Source: Arthrobacter sp. P2b (GTDB taxonomy: Bacteria; Actinomycetota; Actinomycetes; Actinomycetales; Micrococcaceae). From it: a DNA stretch of 45,254 bases. The notes under the pieces are model-generated. The model was not told where the DNA came from. It saw only the letters and a program-made list of their open reading frames with translations, and searched no databases. Below are positions 34,829-43,392 of the stretch, piece after piece. A program made the position numbers and the translations under genes. Where the stretch lies: contig NZ_FVZL01000024.1 in the NCBI RefSeq assembly GCF_900168295.1, forward strand, positions 1 through 45,254. Reading direction: 5' to 3'. Every line of letters begins with the position of its first letter. The first letter of the stretch is position 1.

Positions 34829-36664
34829 CTAGCTGGAGACGGAGACTGTGTCTTTTTCGAGGAGAAGGCCGTCGAATGTGCCGGAATTCCACCAGTCTTC
34901 GATCATGTTCCAGAAATCGATTTCGCTGACGCTGTGGACGTCGTTCCAGAATCCATGTGAGATGTCGCCTTGCCCGCTATAGTAGCCGGGGGTGCAAGCC
35001 GCCAGGTAGGCCATGCGAGGGGCCGCTGTTTGGCGGGTCTTTTCTACCCAAACGTCCTGGGCATTCAGGTCTGGCTCGACGGTGGAGACGCCGGTAGCCC
35101 GTGCGTGGGCGATGATGCGTGCAGCATGCCGGGCCTTCCGGTCCAACATATATGTGTAGTTGACCAGGTAGGCGTTCTGACTCATGCCAAGCTCGATGAA
35201 GTTCGGGAAGCCGTGCGAAAAAAAGCCGTGCAATGTCTTAGCACCGTCAGCGAAGTGTGCCCGCATTGACAGTTCGTCCCGGCCAATGACGTCGTATCCG
35301 TATTGGTCCGCGGCGGAGCTGCCCGTTTCAAATCCGGTGGCGAAGATGATGCAGTCCACGTCGTAGTGCGTGCCTGCGACGACAATGCCTGTCTCTGTAA
35401 TCGCCTCGATGCCGGTCCTTGCGGCAACGAGCTTAACCGAAGGAAGATTGAAAGCGTCCAGATACTCGTCATTGAAGGTTGGACGCTTGCAGACGTAACC
35501 GAACCAGGGCTTCAACGCCTCAGCGGTTTCGGGGTCACTGACCTTGGACTCGATGTGGGCGTGGATCTCCTGCACCATCTGCATATCGGAAATTTCGGCC
35601 AGCGCCATCTGGTCTTCAACAGGTAGCTCCGTCGCAGGCACGTCGACAAGGTGGTGCCCTCTGAGCGTAGGAAACAGACGCGACCAGATGTCATCGACGA
35701 GGTCCTCTTCACGTGGGTGGCCGTGCAGCCAGGCAAGGAAGTTGTCATGTCGGACGTCTTGCCAACCGGGCTTCAGTGACTTCACCCACTCCGGGTCGGT
35801 GGGTCGGTTGTTACGGGGCCCGACCACGCTCGGAGTGCGCTGGACAACGAACAGCTCCTTCGCCTCCTGAGCCAGGTACGGCACGGCCTGGATTGCGGTC
35901 GCACCAGTTCCGACAATCGCAACGCGCTTGTCGCGGAGGTTCACGAGGTCACCCTTGGGGCTGCCTCCCGTGTAGTCGTAATCCCACCGGCTCGTGTGGA
36001 AGATCTTGCCCTTAAACTCACCGATCCCTGGAACGCGGGGGAGCTGGGGCTTGTTGAAAGGTCCGTTGGCGCGCAGGAGGAACCGGCTACGCAGCACGTC
36101 GCCCCGGTTGGTCCGCACCTCCCAGCGCTTGGCATCCTCGATCCAGCGGGTTTCCGTGACAGTTGTTTGGAACAGCGCGGCGCGGTAGAGATCGTAGTGC
36201 CTGCCAATGCGCTGCGCGTGTTCAAAAATCTCGGCGCCGTCAGCGTAGCGCTTGGAAGGGATGTAGCCGGTCTCTTCGAGGAGGGGCATGTAAATGTACG
36301 ATTCGACGTCGCACTGGACGCCCGGGTAACGATTCCAATACCACGTACCGCCGAAGTCCCCCCCCTGCTCAATGATGCGGAAGTCCGTGATGTCGTTTTT
36401 TGTGAGATGAGTACCAGCCAGCAGGCCACCAAAACCGCCACCGAGCACGACAACTTCGAGTTCCTCGACAATGGCATCGCGTTGAATCGGGGATGAGTAC
36501 GGATCGAGATCCTCGAGTTCCCTTGTGTCGGACAAGCCCTGGAACTGGGCCAAGGTTTCCTGTTTGAGGCGGGCGTCCCGCTCGACGGCATACCGCTGAC
36601 GGACTTCGTTTGGGTCGAAGCCGACAGCGACCGGGGTTCCGGAGATGGGGAGGTCAACAGTCAT
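34829..36664 (-). CDS. Type I Baeyer-Villiger monooxygenase
   Basis: A 611-residue FAD/NADPH flavoprotein inserting an oxygen atom next to a ketone carbonyl to give an ester or lactone. It carries the N-terminal FAD Rossmann motif GGGFGG (residues 75-80), the GTWYWNRYPGVQCD block (106-119), the BVMO fingerprint FKGKIFHTSRWD (217-228) and the NADP Rossmann motif GTGATA (252-257). The long N-terminal extension of about 70 residues occurs in the cyclododecanone/cyclopentadecanone and steroid monooxygenase group. ATG 36664 follows AAAGGA; the longer frame to 36703 lacks support. It leads a minus-strand set with a NTF2-like protein and an esterase. Two GACA-N3-TGTC dyads lie about 205-240 bp upstream, near an EthR-like regulator gene. 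The substrate cannot be read from the sequence. Confidence 0.93.
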   Translation of the reverse strand: MTVDLPISGTPVAVGFDPNEVRQRYAVERDARLKQETLAQFQGLSDTRELEDLDPYSSPIQRDAIVEELEVVVLGGGFGGLLAGTHLTKNDITDFRIIEQGGDFGGTWYWNRYPGVQCDVESYIYMPLLEETGYIPSKRYADGAEIFEHAQRIGRHYDLYRAALFQTTVTETRWIEDAKRWEVRTNRGDVLRSRFLLRANGPFNKPQLPRVPGIGEFKGKIFHTSRWDYDYTGGSPKGDLVNLRDKRVAIVGTGATAIQAVPYLAQEAKELFVVQRTPSVVGPRNNRPTDPEWVKSLKPGWQDVRHDNFLAWLHGHPREEDLVDDIWSRLFPTLRGHHLVDVPATELPVEDQMALAEISDMQMVQEIHAHIESKVSDPETAEALKPWFGYVCKRPTFNDEYLDAFNLPSVKLVAARTGIEAITETGIVVAGTHYDVDCIIFATGFETGSSAADQYGYDVIGRDELSMRAHFADGAKTLHGFFSHGFPNFIELGMSQNAYLVNYTYMLDRKARHAARIIAHARATGVSTVEPDLNAQDVWVEKTRQTAAPRMAYLAACTPGYYSGQGDISHGFWNDVHSVSEIDFWNMIEDWWNSGTFDGLLLEKDTVSVSS

Positions 36665-37323
36665 GATAATCCTTTGGCAGAAGAGGGGGACGGGCCGTCC
36701 CAAGAGGCGTAAGCGCGTCTGCCCTTGCCGGTATTCGGTAGTGGCGATGTGGGCGGGACGACCAGTGGTGACGGCGGCCCCGCCGACCGGCTAGGGGTGT
36801 TGCCCAACCCTCTGATCGAAGTCCGCCGGTTAAGGCGGGGTGGCAGCTGCTGCATTGCAGATCCATAATCGACAGATTGTCAGGTTCCTTCGACAGGATG
36901 TCATATTGTTGCCTGCATCACAAGGGGTTGCTTCAACCGAGAATTCCCTGCCGTCGATCGCGGGAGGTGGTTGAAGGTTTTGTTCCCGCACAACTCCGAC
37001 ATAACGGCGTTGTGCGAGACCCGGCACCCCCTGAATGCGTGTACGCGAGTCAGGGAACGTTTCAGCGGGCCGTCAAAGCCGCAACTGGCAGGTGTCCCGG
37101 GCAGCGGGGGAGCCGGCGGGTCTGCGTGGCGTCCCGGAAGGACGCAGGATGGCAGGTCCGAGGTAATTGCCATCCTGGCGTGCGTGCCTGGCGTGCTAGG
37201 CGGACAGGAGGAGTGTGCCGCTCCTGACGAACGGTGGGAGGGTATACCGCAGGGGTTTCGGGAAGACGCCCATCAGGCCAGGGGTTGCAGCCTTGGCAGG
37301 GGCGGGCCTTCACATAGGTTGGG
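36665..37323. other. BVMO promoter region (659 bp, otherwise unassigned)
   Basis: No gene recognised on either strand. The left third carries the BVMO promoter with the paired dyads at 36871-36902. The remainder (36910-37323) has short mixed frames; the length and absence of coding signal suggest eroded DNA inserted between the regulator and the monooxygenase gene. Confidence 0.5.
36869..36903. promoter_or_regulatory. Paired GACA-N3-TGTC dyads, putative EthR-like operator
   Basis: Two near-identical 14-mers, TCGACAGATTGTCA (36869-36882) and TCGACAGGATGTCA (36890-36903), each contain a perfect GACA-N3-TGTC dyad and have centres 21 bp apart, two DNA turns, on the same face. They lie upstream of the BVMO gene and downstream of the EthR-like TetR gene. 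EthR of mycobacteria binds several dimers cooperatively at a repeated operator (known); a similar arrangement is inferred here. Confidence 0.65.
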
Positions 37324-38010
37324 CTAGCGAGGAGCGGGCGCCTGACCAACGGCCGGCCAGAGTCCGCTGCGCGGACCCCATATTGCGGCCAGGAACATTC
37401 GAGTGAGCAGATCGACGTGTCGATTCATCTCCTGCTGATCTGACCCGGCGCGTACTGCTCGGTAAAAGGCGTCGGCGGTGGCATGGAGAAGCGTCCCGGC
37501 AAGATCCTCATAGTCGCTACTTACTGGCTCCGCTCGACCCAGATCGCACTCGAGACGGATGTACTCGGAAAGCTGCGTTGTGAACTCCTGCATGGACTCA
37601 GCCCACATGGCTTCCATGGAAGGGTCGATGTCGCGGACTTGTGTAAAGGCGATGAGGAGCTCTGCGTGATTACGCCACACCTCAGCCGTGGTGGAGAGCG
37701 AACGCCGCACGTGGTCGTGCAAGGAATCACCCTGTAAAGCTGGCCGCCAAATACCGCTGCGTGACTTGAGCTCCGACCAGACATCCGCGACGGCCACCGT
37801 GAGCGCAGTTTCTTTAGTATCAAAGTAGAAGTAAAAACCTGAGCGGCTCAGCCCGGCCGCCTTCGTAATATCGCTGACCGACAGCGAGGACAATGGCTGC
37901 TTACTCAGTAGGGGAGGCAGTGCGTCAAGAATGGCGCGTCGTTGCCGTTCACCCTTGCTTAATTGGGCGCGGCGATCTCCTGCCACAGGGGTAAGCGGTA
38001 CGGAGGTCAT
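37324..38010 (-). CDS. TetR-family regulator, EthR-like
   Basis: A 228-residue TetR repressor. The helix-turn-helix is at about residues 43-63 (LSVSDITKAAGLSRSGFYFY), and the FYFYF.TKE motif that follows is characteristic of the EthR branch. The helical ligand domain contains HAELLIAFTQVRDIDPSMEA and ends MFLAAIWGPRSG. In mycobacteria EthR represses the Baeyer-Villiger monooxygenase EthA; here the gene lies upstream of a BVMO gene on the same strand. ATG 38010 is the likely start, with a weak ribosome site; the frame upstream to 38148 lacks one. Probably controls the BVMO promoter and possibly the aldehyde dehydrogenase through the GACA-N3-TGTC dyads. The inducer is unknown. Confidence 0.88.
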   Translation of the reverse strand: MTSVPLTPVAGDRRAQLSKGERQRRAILDALPPLLSKQPLSSLSVSDITKAAGLSRSGFYFYFDTKETALTVAVADVWSELKSRSGIWRPALQGDSLHDHVRRSLSTTAEVWRNHAELLIAFTQVRDIDPSMEAMWAESMQEFTTQLSEYIRLECDLGRAEPVSSDYEDLAGTLLHATADAFYRAVRAGSDQQEMNRHVDLLTRMFLAAIWGPRSGLWPAVGQAPAPR

Positions 38011-38126
38011 GTGTCCATTATTCCCTACGCGGTGTTGATTCACTGCGATACTCCGGACCCATCCTCCACGGGGGGTAGCGCTGGCCAAACCCGGGCCTTT
38101 ATGCGGCGACGGCCGGCAGTTCAGGT

Positions 38127-38684
38127 TCACCTCCCGGCCGCGAGCCAAACCGGGTTATCCCGCTCCCTGTTGCACCATCTTTGCTGGACAGTAATGTCTT
38201 TGAGAAGTATGAGCCGGTCCACGGCAGCAGGCCTGGCTGTCATAAATGAGGCAACAGCCTGGGAGAGACGTTCCTTAGCTTCCAAGGGATCCTGGGTCTT
38301 TCCCGTAGCTATCCACGGGCTGCAGTAACAGTTCGTGCAGAAATTCAGGGCCGCCCAGATTGTGTGCACGCCGATATCGAGCAACTTCCGCTCACCGACG
38401 TCCGTGGTCACCCAGACGAATCCGTTTTCGGGAAACGTCATGTCAACGCGCCCGGTCCACAAGGCCCCGGTTTCAGGATCCCTGACAGCGATGCGGTGGC
38501 CAAGGGCGAGGGACAGGAAGACGTCAGTTTCGCATTCTGTCAGAGACTCTTTCAACCCGTACCTCGAGCCTGCGTCCAGAGTCGCCCTGCGCAGGGAACA
38601 GCCGTCCCCGCGGGCGGCGGGGCAGATCAGGTTAAACAGGCTGCCGGCCGGTGCGCCGGAGAGACCGCTCTGCCGTCCGTTCAT
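38127..38684 (-). CDS. Conserved-looking hypothetical protein
   Basis: A 185-residue protein that I do not recognise. A beta-rich central part (LALGHRIAVRDPETGALWTG, RVDMTFPENGFVWVTTDVGE) is followed by a Cys-rich segment CTNCYC, which may bind metal, and a C-terminal helix with TARPAAVDRLILLKDI. No signal peptide or membrane segment is visible. ATG 38684 overlaps the stop of the upstream 74-residue gene (ATGA), which supports both as genuine. Base composition matches intact neighbours. It ends 117 bp before the TetR start and could form part of the same transcript. Confidence 0.65.
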   Translation of the reverse strand: MNGRQSGLSGAPAGSLFNLICPAARGDGCSLRRATLDAGSRYGLKESLTECETDVFLSLALGHRIAVRDPETGALWTGRVDMTFPENGFVWVTTDVGERKLLDIGVHTIWAALNFCTNCYCSPWIATGKTQDPLEAKERLSQAVASFMTARPAAVDRLILLKDITVQQRWCNRERDNPVWLAAGR

Positions 38685-38905
38685 CGCAGCTCGGTCTCCC
38701 ACCTTTCGAGTGTCACACCGCGTGGAACGTCGCTGTCCAGGCGCGCTTCATAGCGGCCCGGGGCGAGCCGGGTCACCAAGATACCGACCTGTTCAGCCCT
38801 CGCCGCCGGTTTCAGGAGATGCACCGCTTCATCCAGGGCGGCGTCTAGTTCTTTTCGGGTGTGAACGGCGACGACGAGACAACGGGTTGTTGTGTGCATG
38901 GTCAT
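38681..38905 (-). CDS. Small hypothetical protein (74 aa)
   Basis: A 74-residue protein with a CLVVAVHTRKELDAALDEAVHL stretch (split after 20 residues at HL) and a second strand VGILVTRLAPGRYEARLDSD, suggesting a compact alpha/beta fold. It has no recognised family. Either ATG 38905 or ATG 38899 could start it; AAGGA lies nine bases before the latter. The stop overlaps the start of the 185-residue gene by an ATGA, implying translational coupling. The two may act together. Confidence 0.6.
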   Translation of the reverse strand: MTMHTTTRCLVVAVHTRKELDAALDEAVHLLKPAARAEQVGILVTRLAPGRYEARLDSDVPRGVTLERWETELR

Positions 38906-38911
38906 TAATCC

Positions 38912-39440
38912 TTACTCTGAGGGCGCTGCGGTGGTCAGTACTTTGGGACACGCAGATGTCTTGGCGTGGAGGGACGAGCGGCAGCCCGCCGGCGTGATCA
39001 AACCAAGGCCAAATCCCTGCGATCCCGGCGGAACCCAGGGAACCAGGCTGCCGGCTGAAGAAGGGGCAGGACCGCCGAACGCCAGAACGACGGCAGTCTG
39101 CTCCCGAGCCCAGTGAGGTAGCTTCACAACATCTTCCAGGGATCGCTGAATCCAGGTGAGGGCGGCCAAGTCATCGGAGCTTTGGGCCGGGTCGATTGAA
39201 ACGCCTTCAGGAGCGCAGCCCGGCGGCTGATCCTGCCGGAAAGGTTGAGGATCAATGCCGGAATCATGGCCAGGGATTCACCCGCGACAGGTCCGCGAAA
39301 GCTCCCTTTCCATCCCCACAGTCGGTGGCTGAGACCGTGAGGTCCAGGCCGGAGGTACATGTGTGCTCCTGTAGTGATTGACGCGGGGCAGGGGAGTAAG
39401 CGCTATGCGGATGGTGCAGGGTGTCGCTTGCCGGGACCCC
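38912..39440 (-). pseudogene. Frameshifted hypothetical gene
   Basis: On the minus strand a plausible protein starts near 39440 with LDLTVSATDCGDGKGAFADL and SRVNP. After one frame change it continues with GHDSGIDPQPFRQDQPPGCA, SIDPAQSSDDLAALTWIQRS, LEDVVKLPHWAREQTAVVLA and FGGPAPSSAG, ending at 38912. The second part has good coding composition for over 130 codons. The N-terminus and start are not clear. I do not recognise the family. It is seven bases upstream of the small-protein gene and reads the same way, so it may be the damaged first gene of that set. Confidence 0.45.
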
Positions 39441-40054
39441 TCGGCGTTTCCTCAACGGCCAGGACAACGGCCCAGGTCAGAACTCATGGGAACGCACCGA
39501 TATGCGTCGATTCGGCCGGCACGATCGACTCGGATGGAACAGCAATCTTCTGCGTCCGCCCGGTATCCGGGCAGGAGTGGGAGGTGCCCGTCGTGTTTCC
39601 GTGGAATGTGAGCCAAGCAACATCAAGACATAGCGTCTTCGCTTTTCAACAGGTTGTCATTATGCCCGAACGTATCCATCCGCCAATATCAGCGCTCTGC
39701 GGCTGGCACGATTGGCGAAGGCATCGCATTGGTCTGCCTATTGTGTTTCCCGCCACTTTATGACATCTTGTCTATGGTAATTGACGCAGCGTCGAGTTTT
39801 TGGGCCCCAATCGGGGCGGGGAAGAACATTCACGGCATCACCTTCTCGCTCGGCCGCTCGTCATTCCACTGACCGAACGAAGGAGTTCGATATCAGTCCC
39901 AAGTTGTCTTTCGATGGCCCGCCGGTAAGCGCCAGCCTTAAGCGGCCTAGATTCCCGAGAGATACTCCAGCCTGTCGCCACTTCTGACCCTTGGTCTCAT
40001 TGCCGCAGAATCCTCTCCACATCATCATTTCCACACGACATTCCAGGAGCCACC
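39441..40054. other. Aldehyde dehydrogenase upstream region
   Basis: No intact gene. A plus-strand frame around 39500-39600 (TAIFCVRPVSGQEWEVPVVF) has coding-like composition but no start or family I can name. The right part contains the GACA-N3-TGTC dyad at 39762-39772 and the leader of the aldehyde dehydrogenase, including a CCAGGAG ribosome site just before its ATG. Confidence 0.45.
39762..39772. promoter_or_regulatory. Third GACA-N3-TGTC dyad
   Basis: GACATCTTGTC is a perfect dyad of the same pattern as the pair upstream of the BVMO gene. It lies 283 bp before the aldehyde dehydrogenase start in an otherwise non-coding stretch. An 8-base dyad can occur by chance, so the link to the same regulator rests on context. 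Confidence 0.4.
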
Positions 40055-41515
40055 ATGACCACCACCGCACCAGCCGGGTTTTTTATTGATAATGATTGGG
40101 CCGCTCCGTCCACGCCGCGGCGAATCAACATCATCGAGGCGAGCACCGGCGATATCGTAACTTCAGTCCCAGAAGCGGCTGAGCCGGACGTTGACGCTGC
40201 GGTCCAGGCAGCACGGCGTGCATTCGATAGTTCCGAGTGGTCGGCGTGGACTGCGGAAGATCGGGCGAAGGCGATCTACTCCCTTGCTGACGCCCTCGAG
40301 GCGCGGGGCGGTGCCACTGCCCAAGCGGTCAGTACTCAGAACGGTATGCCGATTTCGGTCTCCTCGGCTACCGAAGCAGTCTTTCCGGCCCTCTTGTTGC
40401 GTTACTACGCGGACCTTGCGGCGGCGCAGCCCGCGGAGGAACGCCGGAGCAGCTTTGTCGGCGGGACCACCCTGGTGCGCCGTGAACCCATCGGGGTTGT
40501 CGCCGCGATTGTGCCTTGGAACTTCCCTCAGTCGTTGACCTTTTTCAAGCTTGCCCCGTTGCTTGCTGCAGGGTGCACCGTTGTCCTCAAGCCCTCACCC
40601 GAGACCGTTCTGGACTCATACGTGCTTGCTGAGGCCATTGCCGAATCCGATATCCCTGCGGGTGTAATCAACATTGTGCCCGGTGGCCGCGAGATAGGCG
40701 CCTACCTCGTTGCGCACCCGGGTATCGATAAAGTCTCCTTCACCGGATCGACTGCCGCCGGACGTGCCATCGGCGAGACTTGCGGACGGCTTATCCGTCC
40801 GGTCACCCTTGAACTCGGCGGCAAATCGGCGTCGATCATCCTCGATGACGCCGACCTTGCATCCTCGCTGGAGCAGTTCTTTGACGCCACTCTAATGAAT
40901 AACGGCCAAACCTGTTTCCTGGGCACACGCGTACTCGCGCCTAGGAGCCGCTATAGCGAGACGGTGGACATACTCACCGACTTCGCCCGTTCACTAACCG
41001 TCGGCAACGCACTGGACCCGGCCACCCAGATTGGCCCGCTGGCCACGGCTACGCAGCAGCAGCGGGTTCAAAAGTATATTGAGCGAGGCGTTGCAGACGG
41101 TGGCCGTATCACCACCGGCGGAGGCAGGCCGGCCGGCCTGGATTCGGGGTGGTTCGTTGAGCCCACCATTTTTGACAACGTAAACAACTCCCACACCATC
41201 GCCCGTGAGGAAATATTCGGTCCCGTACTGGCGGTGATTCCCTACGGCGACGTAGACGAGGCGGTCAAGATAGCCAACGACTCGGACTTTGGCCTCGGCG
41301 GTACGGTATGGACCAGCGATCAGCAGCGCGGACTGGATGTCGCACGTCGTGTGAAGACCGGCAGCATCGGGATCAACAATTATGTCCTAGACATATGCTC
41401 CCCGTTCGGCGGTATCAAAGGAAGCGGGCTTGGTCGCGAGCTTGGACCGGAGGGATTGGCCGCTTACCAGCAGACCAAGTCCATTTATCTCCCCGCAAGT
41501 GACACCACGGTCTGA
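40055..41515 (+). CDS. NAD(P)-dependent aldehyde dehydrogenase
   Basis: A 486-residue member of the ALDH superfamily oxidising an aldehyde to a carboxylic acid. The catalytic Cys287 is in NNGQTCFLGTR, the general base Glu253 in VTLELGGKSA, and the nucleotide-binding PWNFP and KPSPETV motifs are present, along with EEIFGPVLAVI and SPFGGIKGSGLGRELG near the C-terminus. ATG 40055 follows CCAGGAG. The zinc alcohol dehydrogenase starts 38 bp after its stop, making a two-gene operon that ends at the hairpin 42741-42780. A role in oxidising the alcohol released from BVMO-derived esters, via its aldehyde, fits the setting but is inferred. Confidence 0.93.
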   Translation: MTTTAPAGFFIDNDWAAPSTPRRINIIEASTGDIVTSVPEAAEPDVDAAVQAARRAFDSSEWSAWTAEDRAKAIYSLADALEARGGATAQAVSTQNGMPISVSSATEAVFPALLLRYYADLAAAQPAEERRSSFVGGTTLVRREPIGVVAAIVPWNFPQSLTFFKLAPLLAAGCTVVLKPSPETVLDSYVLAEAIAESDIPAGVINIVPGGREIGAYLVAHPGIDKVSFTGSTAAGRAIGETCGRLIRPVTLELGGKSASIILDDADLASSLEQFFDATLMNNGQTCFLGTRVLAPRSRYSETVDILTDFARSLTVGNALDPATQIGPLATATQQQRVQKYIERGVADGGRITTGGGRPAGLDSGWFVEPTIFDNVNNSHTIAREEIFGPVLAVIPYGDVDEAVKIANDSDFGLGGTVWTSDQQRGLDVARRVKTGSIGINNYVLDICSPFGGIKGSGLGRELGPEGLAAYQQTKSIYLPASDTTV

Positions 41516-41553
41516 CACTTCATCCCCCTAATAGAAAGACAATCAGGTAGAGC

Positions 41554-42669
41554 ATGAAAATTCACGCAGCCGTACTTCGCAGTGAAGACAAACCGTTGGA
41601 CATCGAAGAACTTGAGCTGGCCGACCCGGCACTGGATCAGGTTTTGGTCCGTATTGTTGGCGCCGGTCACTGCCACACAGATGTCTTGCCGCGCGCTGGA
41701 GCCGGTGACACTCCCCCAATTGCGTTTGGCACGCCCCCCATCGTGCTGGGCCATGAAGGAGCCGGCGTCATTGAGGCGGTGGGCGCGGGGGTAACCACGG
41801 TCGCCGTCGGAGACCATGTGGTGTTGAGCTTTGACTCCTGCGGAAAGTGCCACAACTGTCGCGACGCCCACCCGGCATATTGCGACACGTTCCTGGCCCG
41901 GAACCTGGGCGGCCACGGAATCGACGGATCCACTCCGCTCACCGACGACACGGGAAGCGTGGTGGCGAGCCGCTGGTTCGGTCAATCGTCGTTTGCCACG
42001 CACTCACTCGTAGACGCAAAAAACGTCGTCGTGGTAGACAAGGACCTTCCCCTGGAGCTGCTCGGACCCCTCGGATGTGGGGTGCAGACCGGCGCGGGCT
42101 CCGTTCTCGAAGTCTTGGATGTTCGTACGGGAGAAGGCATCGTCGTAGTCGGAGTCGGCGCCGTCGGGCTGTCCGCCATTATGGCAGCCAAAGTCGCCGG
42201 CGCTCATCCGATCATCGCCGTGGACCTTAACCCTGTGCGACTCGACCTCGCGCGGGAACTTGGCGCCACGCATACCATCACAGCCGGTACCGGAAATCTC
42301 ACTGAGCAAATCCGCGCAATTGCCCCTGCCGGCGTCCGCTACGGACTGGACACCACCGGCCTGCCCCACGTCATCGCGGCCACTCTTGACGCCCTCGCAC
42401 TGCGTGGCACCCTGGGTATGGTAGGCGTCCAGCAAGGTGATCTGGCAATCGCACCATTGGCGTTGACGGCTGGCCGGACACTCACCGGCATTCTCGAAGG
42501 CGACGTGAACCCGCAGACGTTCATTCCTCGCCTCATCACGCTATGGCAGGCCGGCAAGTTCCCCTTCGACCGGCTCATCACCACCCTTCCACTCTCGGAA
42601 ATCAATTCCGCCGAGGAGCGTGTCCTCGCCGGAGAGATCGTCAAACCGGTACTTCTACCCGGCGCCTAA
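41554..42669 (+). CDS. Zinc-dependent alcohol dehydrogenase (MDR superfamily)
   Basis: A 371-residue medium-chain dehydrogenase. Catalytic zinc ligands are Cys40 in GAGHCHTD and His67 in GHEGAG; the structural zinc cysteines are C96, C99, C102 and C110 (SCGKCHNC and PAYCD). The cofactor Rossmann motif is GVGAVGLSA. Sequence style (HTDVLPRAG, GIDGSTPL insert, CGVQTGAGSVL) resembles aryl- and long-chain alcohol dehydrogenases of the benzyl-alcohol type. GAAAGACAATCAGG precedes ATG 41554, a moderate ribosome site. Paired with the aldehyde dehydrogenase, it would carry an alcohol to an acid. Confidence 0.92.
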   Translation: MKIHAAVLRSEDKPLDIEELELADPALDQVLVRIVGAGHCHTDVLPRAGAGDTPPIAFGTPPIVLGHEGAGVIEAVGAGVTTVAVGDHVVLSFDSCGKCHNCRDAHPAYCDTFLARNLGGHGIDGSTPLTDDTGSVVASRWFGQSSFATHSLVDAKNVVVVDKDLPLELLGPLGCGVQTGAGSVLEVLDVRTGEGIVVVGVGAVGLSAIMAAKVAGAHPIIAVDLNPVRLDLARELGATHTITAGTGNLTEQIRAIAPAGVRYGLDTTGLPHVIAATLDALALRGTLGMVGVQQGDLAIAPLALTAGRTLTGILEGDVNPQTFIPRLITLWQAGKFPFDRLITTLPLSEINSAEERVLAGEIVKPVLLPGA

Positions 42670-42740
42670 CAGCAAGCCGGGCTGAGCAGCCGGAGGCCCT
42701 TGCCCAAAAAACAGGCAAGGTGCCGCACGGACGCAGTCGT

Positions 42741-42780
42741 CAGGGTGCCTCGTGCAGCTTTCCGAGACCGAGGCACCCTG
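42741..42780 (+). terminator. Perfect 12-bp stem hairpin after the ALDH-ADH operon
   Basis: CAGGGTGCCTCG at 42741-42752 pairs perfectly with CGAGGCACCCTG at 42769-42780 around a 16-base loop, 72 bp after the alcohol dehydrogenase stop. No strong T-run follows, as is common for actinobacterial terminators. It is the best candidate transcription end of the operon. Confidence 0.65.
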
Positions 42781-42933
42781 AAGAGGTAGTGCAGACGCTC
42801 ACCTGCAGATTCCCGCTGTAGCAATACCCAGGTTTCGGGTGTTGTCGCACTACATCTACAAGAAGCTACGACAGCCAGATTCACAAACCCAAGCTGCGGC
42901 AGTGCACCTGCGCTGAACAAAAGGAGACCTCTG

Positions 42934-43206
42934 ATGCCTAGTTACCGCCACGAGGATTGGAACCAGTTGGTTGGCGCCTTTGTGGAAGTTCGAAAGGGCA
43001 AACGTAGTCTCAGACGTGGATTCGTTGACGACGCCATGCCAGATTCTTCTGCCATATGGCTTTCTGCCGATGGATTCGACGGCAGGACTTTTGTTGACAA
43101 GGCAGAAGGCTATGAAGTCTGGGTTGAACCCCAGCAGCTGGAGGGCGAGGTTGCTTACCGCATGACGTCATCCGCCCTGCACGGAATAAGCGCAGAAACA
43201 CAGTGA
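42934..43206 (+). CDS. Hypothetical protein (90 aa)
   Basis: A 90-residue protein with an excellent ribosome site (AAAAGGAGACC) before ATG 42934. The N-terminal part is basic (VEVRKGKRSLRRGFVDD) and the middle reads SSAIWLSADGFDGRTFVDKA, ending in EGYEVWVEPQQLEGEVAYRM. This suggests a small beta-barrel (SH3-like) fold, but I recognise no family. Lower GC than the enzymes around it. It sits alone between the two alcohol dehydrogenase genes. Confidence 0.7.
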   Translation: MPSYRHEDWNQLVGAFVEVRKGKRSLRRGFVDDAMPDSSAIWLSADGFDGRTFVDKAEGYEVWVEPQQLEGEVAYRMTSSALHGISAETQ

Positions 43207-43392
43207 GGCAAAGCAGTTCGCCACGAAACGCTCGATGTTCAAGTCCAAAATCCACCGAACGACAGTTACCTAAGCGGATCTGCACTACATAGGGTCCGTC
43301 ACCTGGACCTGGACCTGCTCGATGCTGCCGACTCCTTCTGGGTGAACTAGCGGCGAAATAGCCACGAACTAAAACTAAGGAAGCAAACAGCC

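Noticed and set aside
39708..39722. Sequence resembling a sigma-54 promoter (TGGCACG followed by GCGA) upstream of the aldehyde dehydrogenase
   Set aside because: The downstream TTGC element is absent, and actinobacteria generally lack sigma-54.
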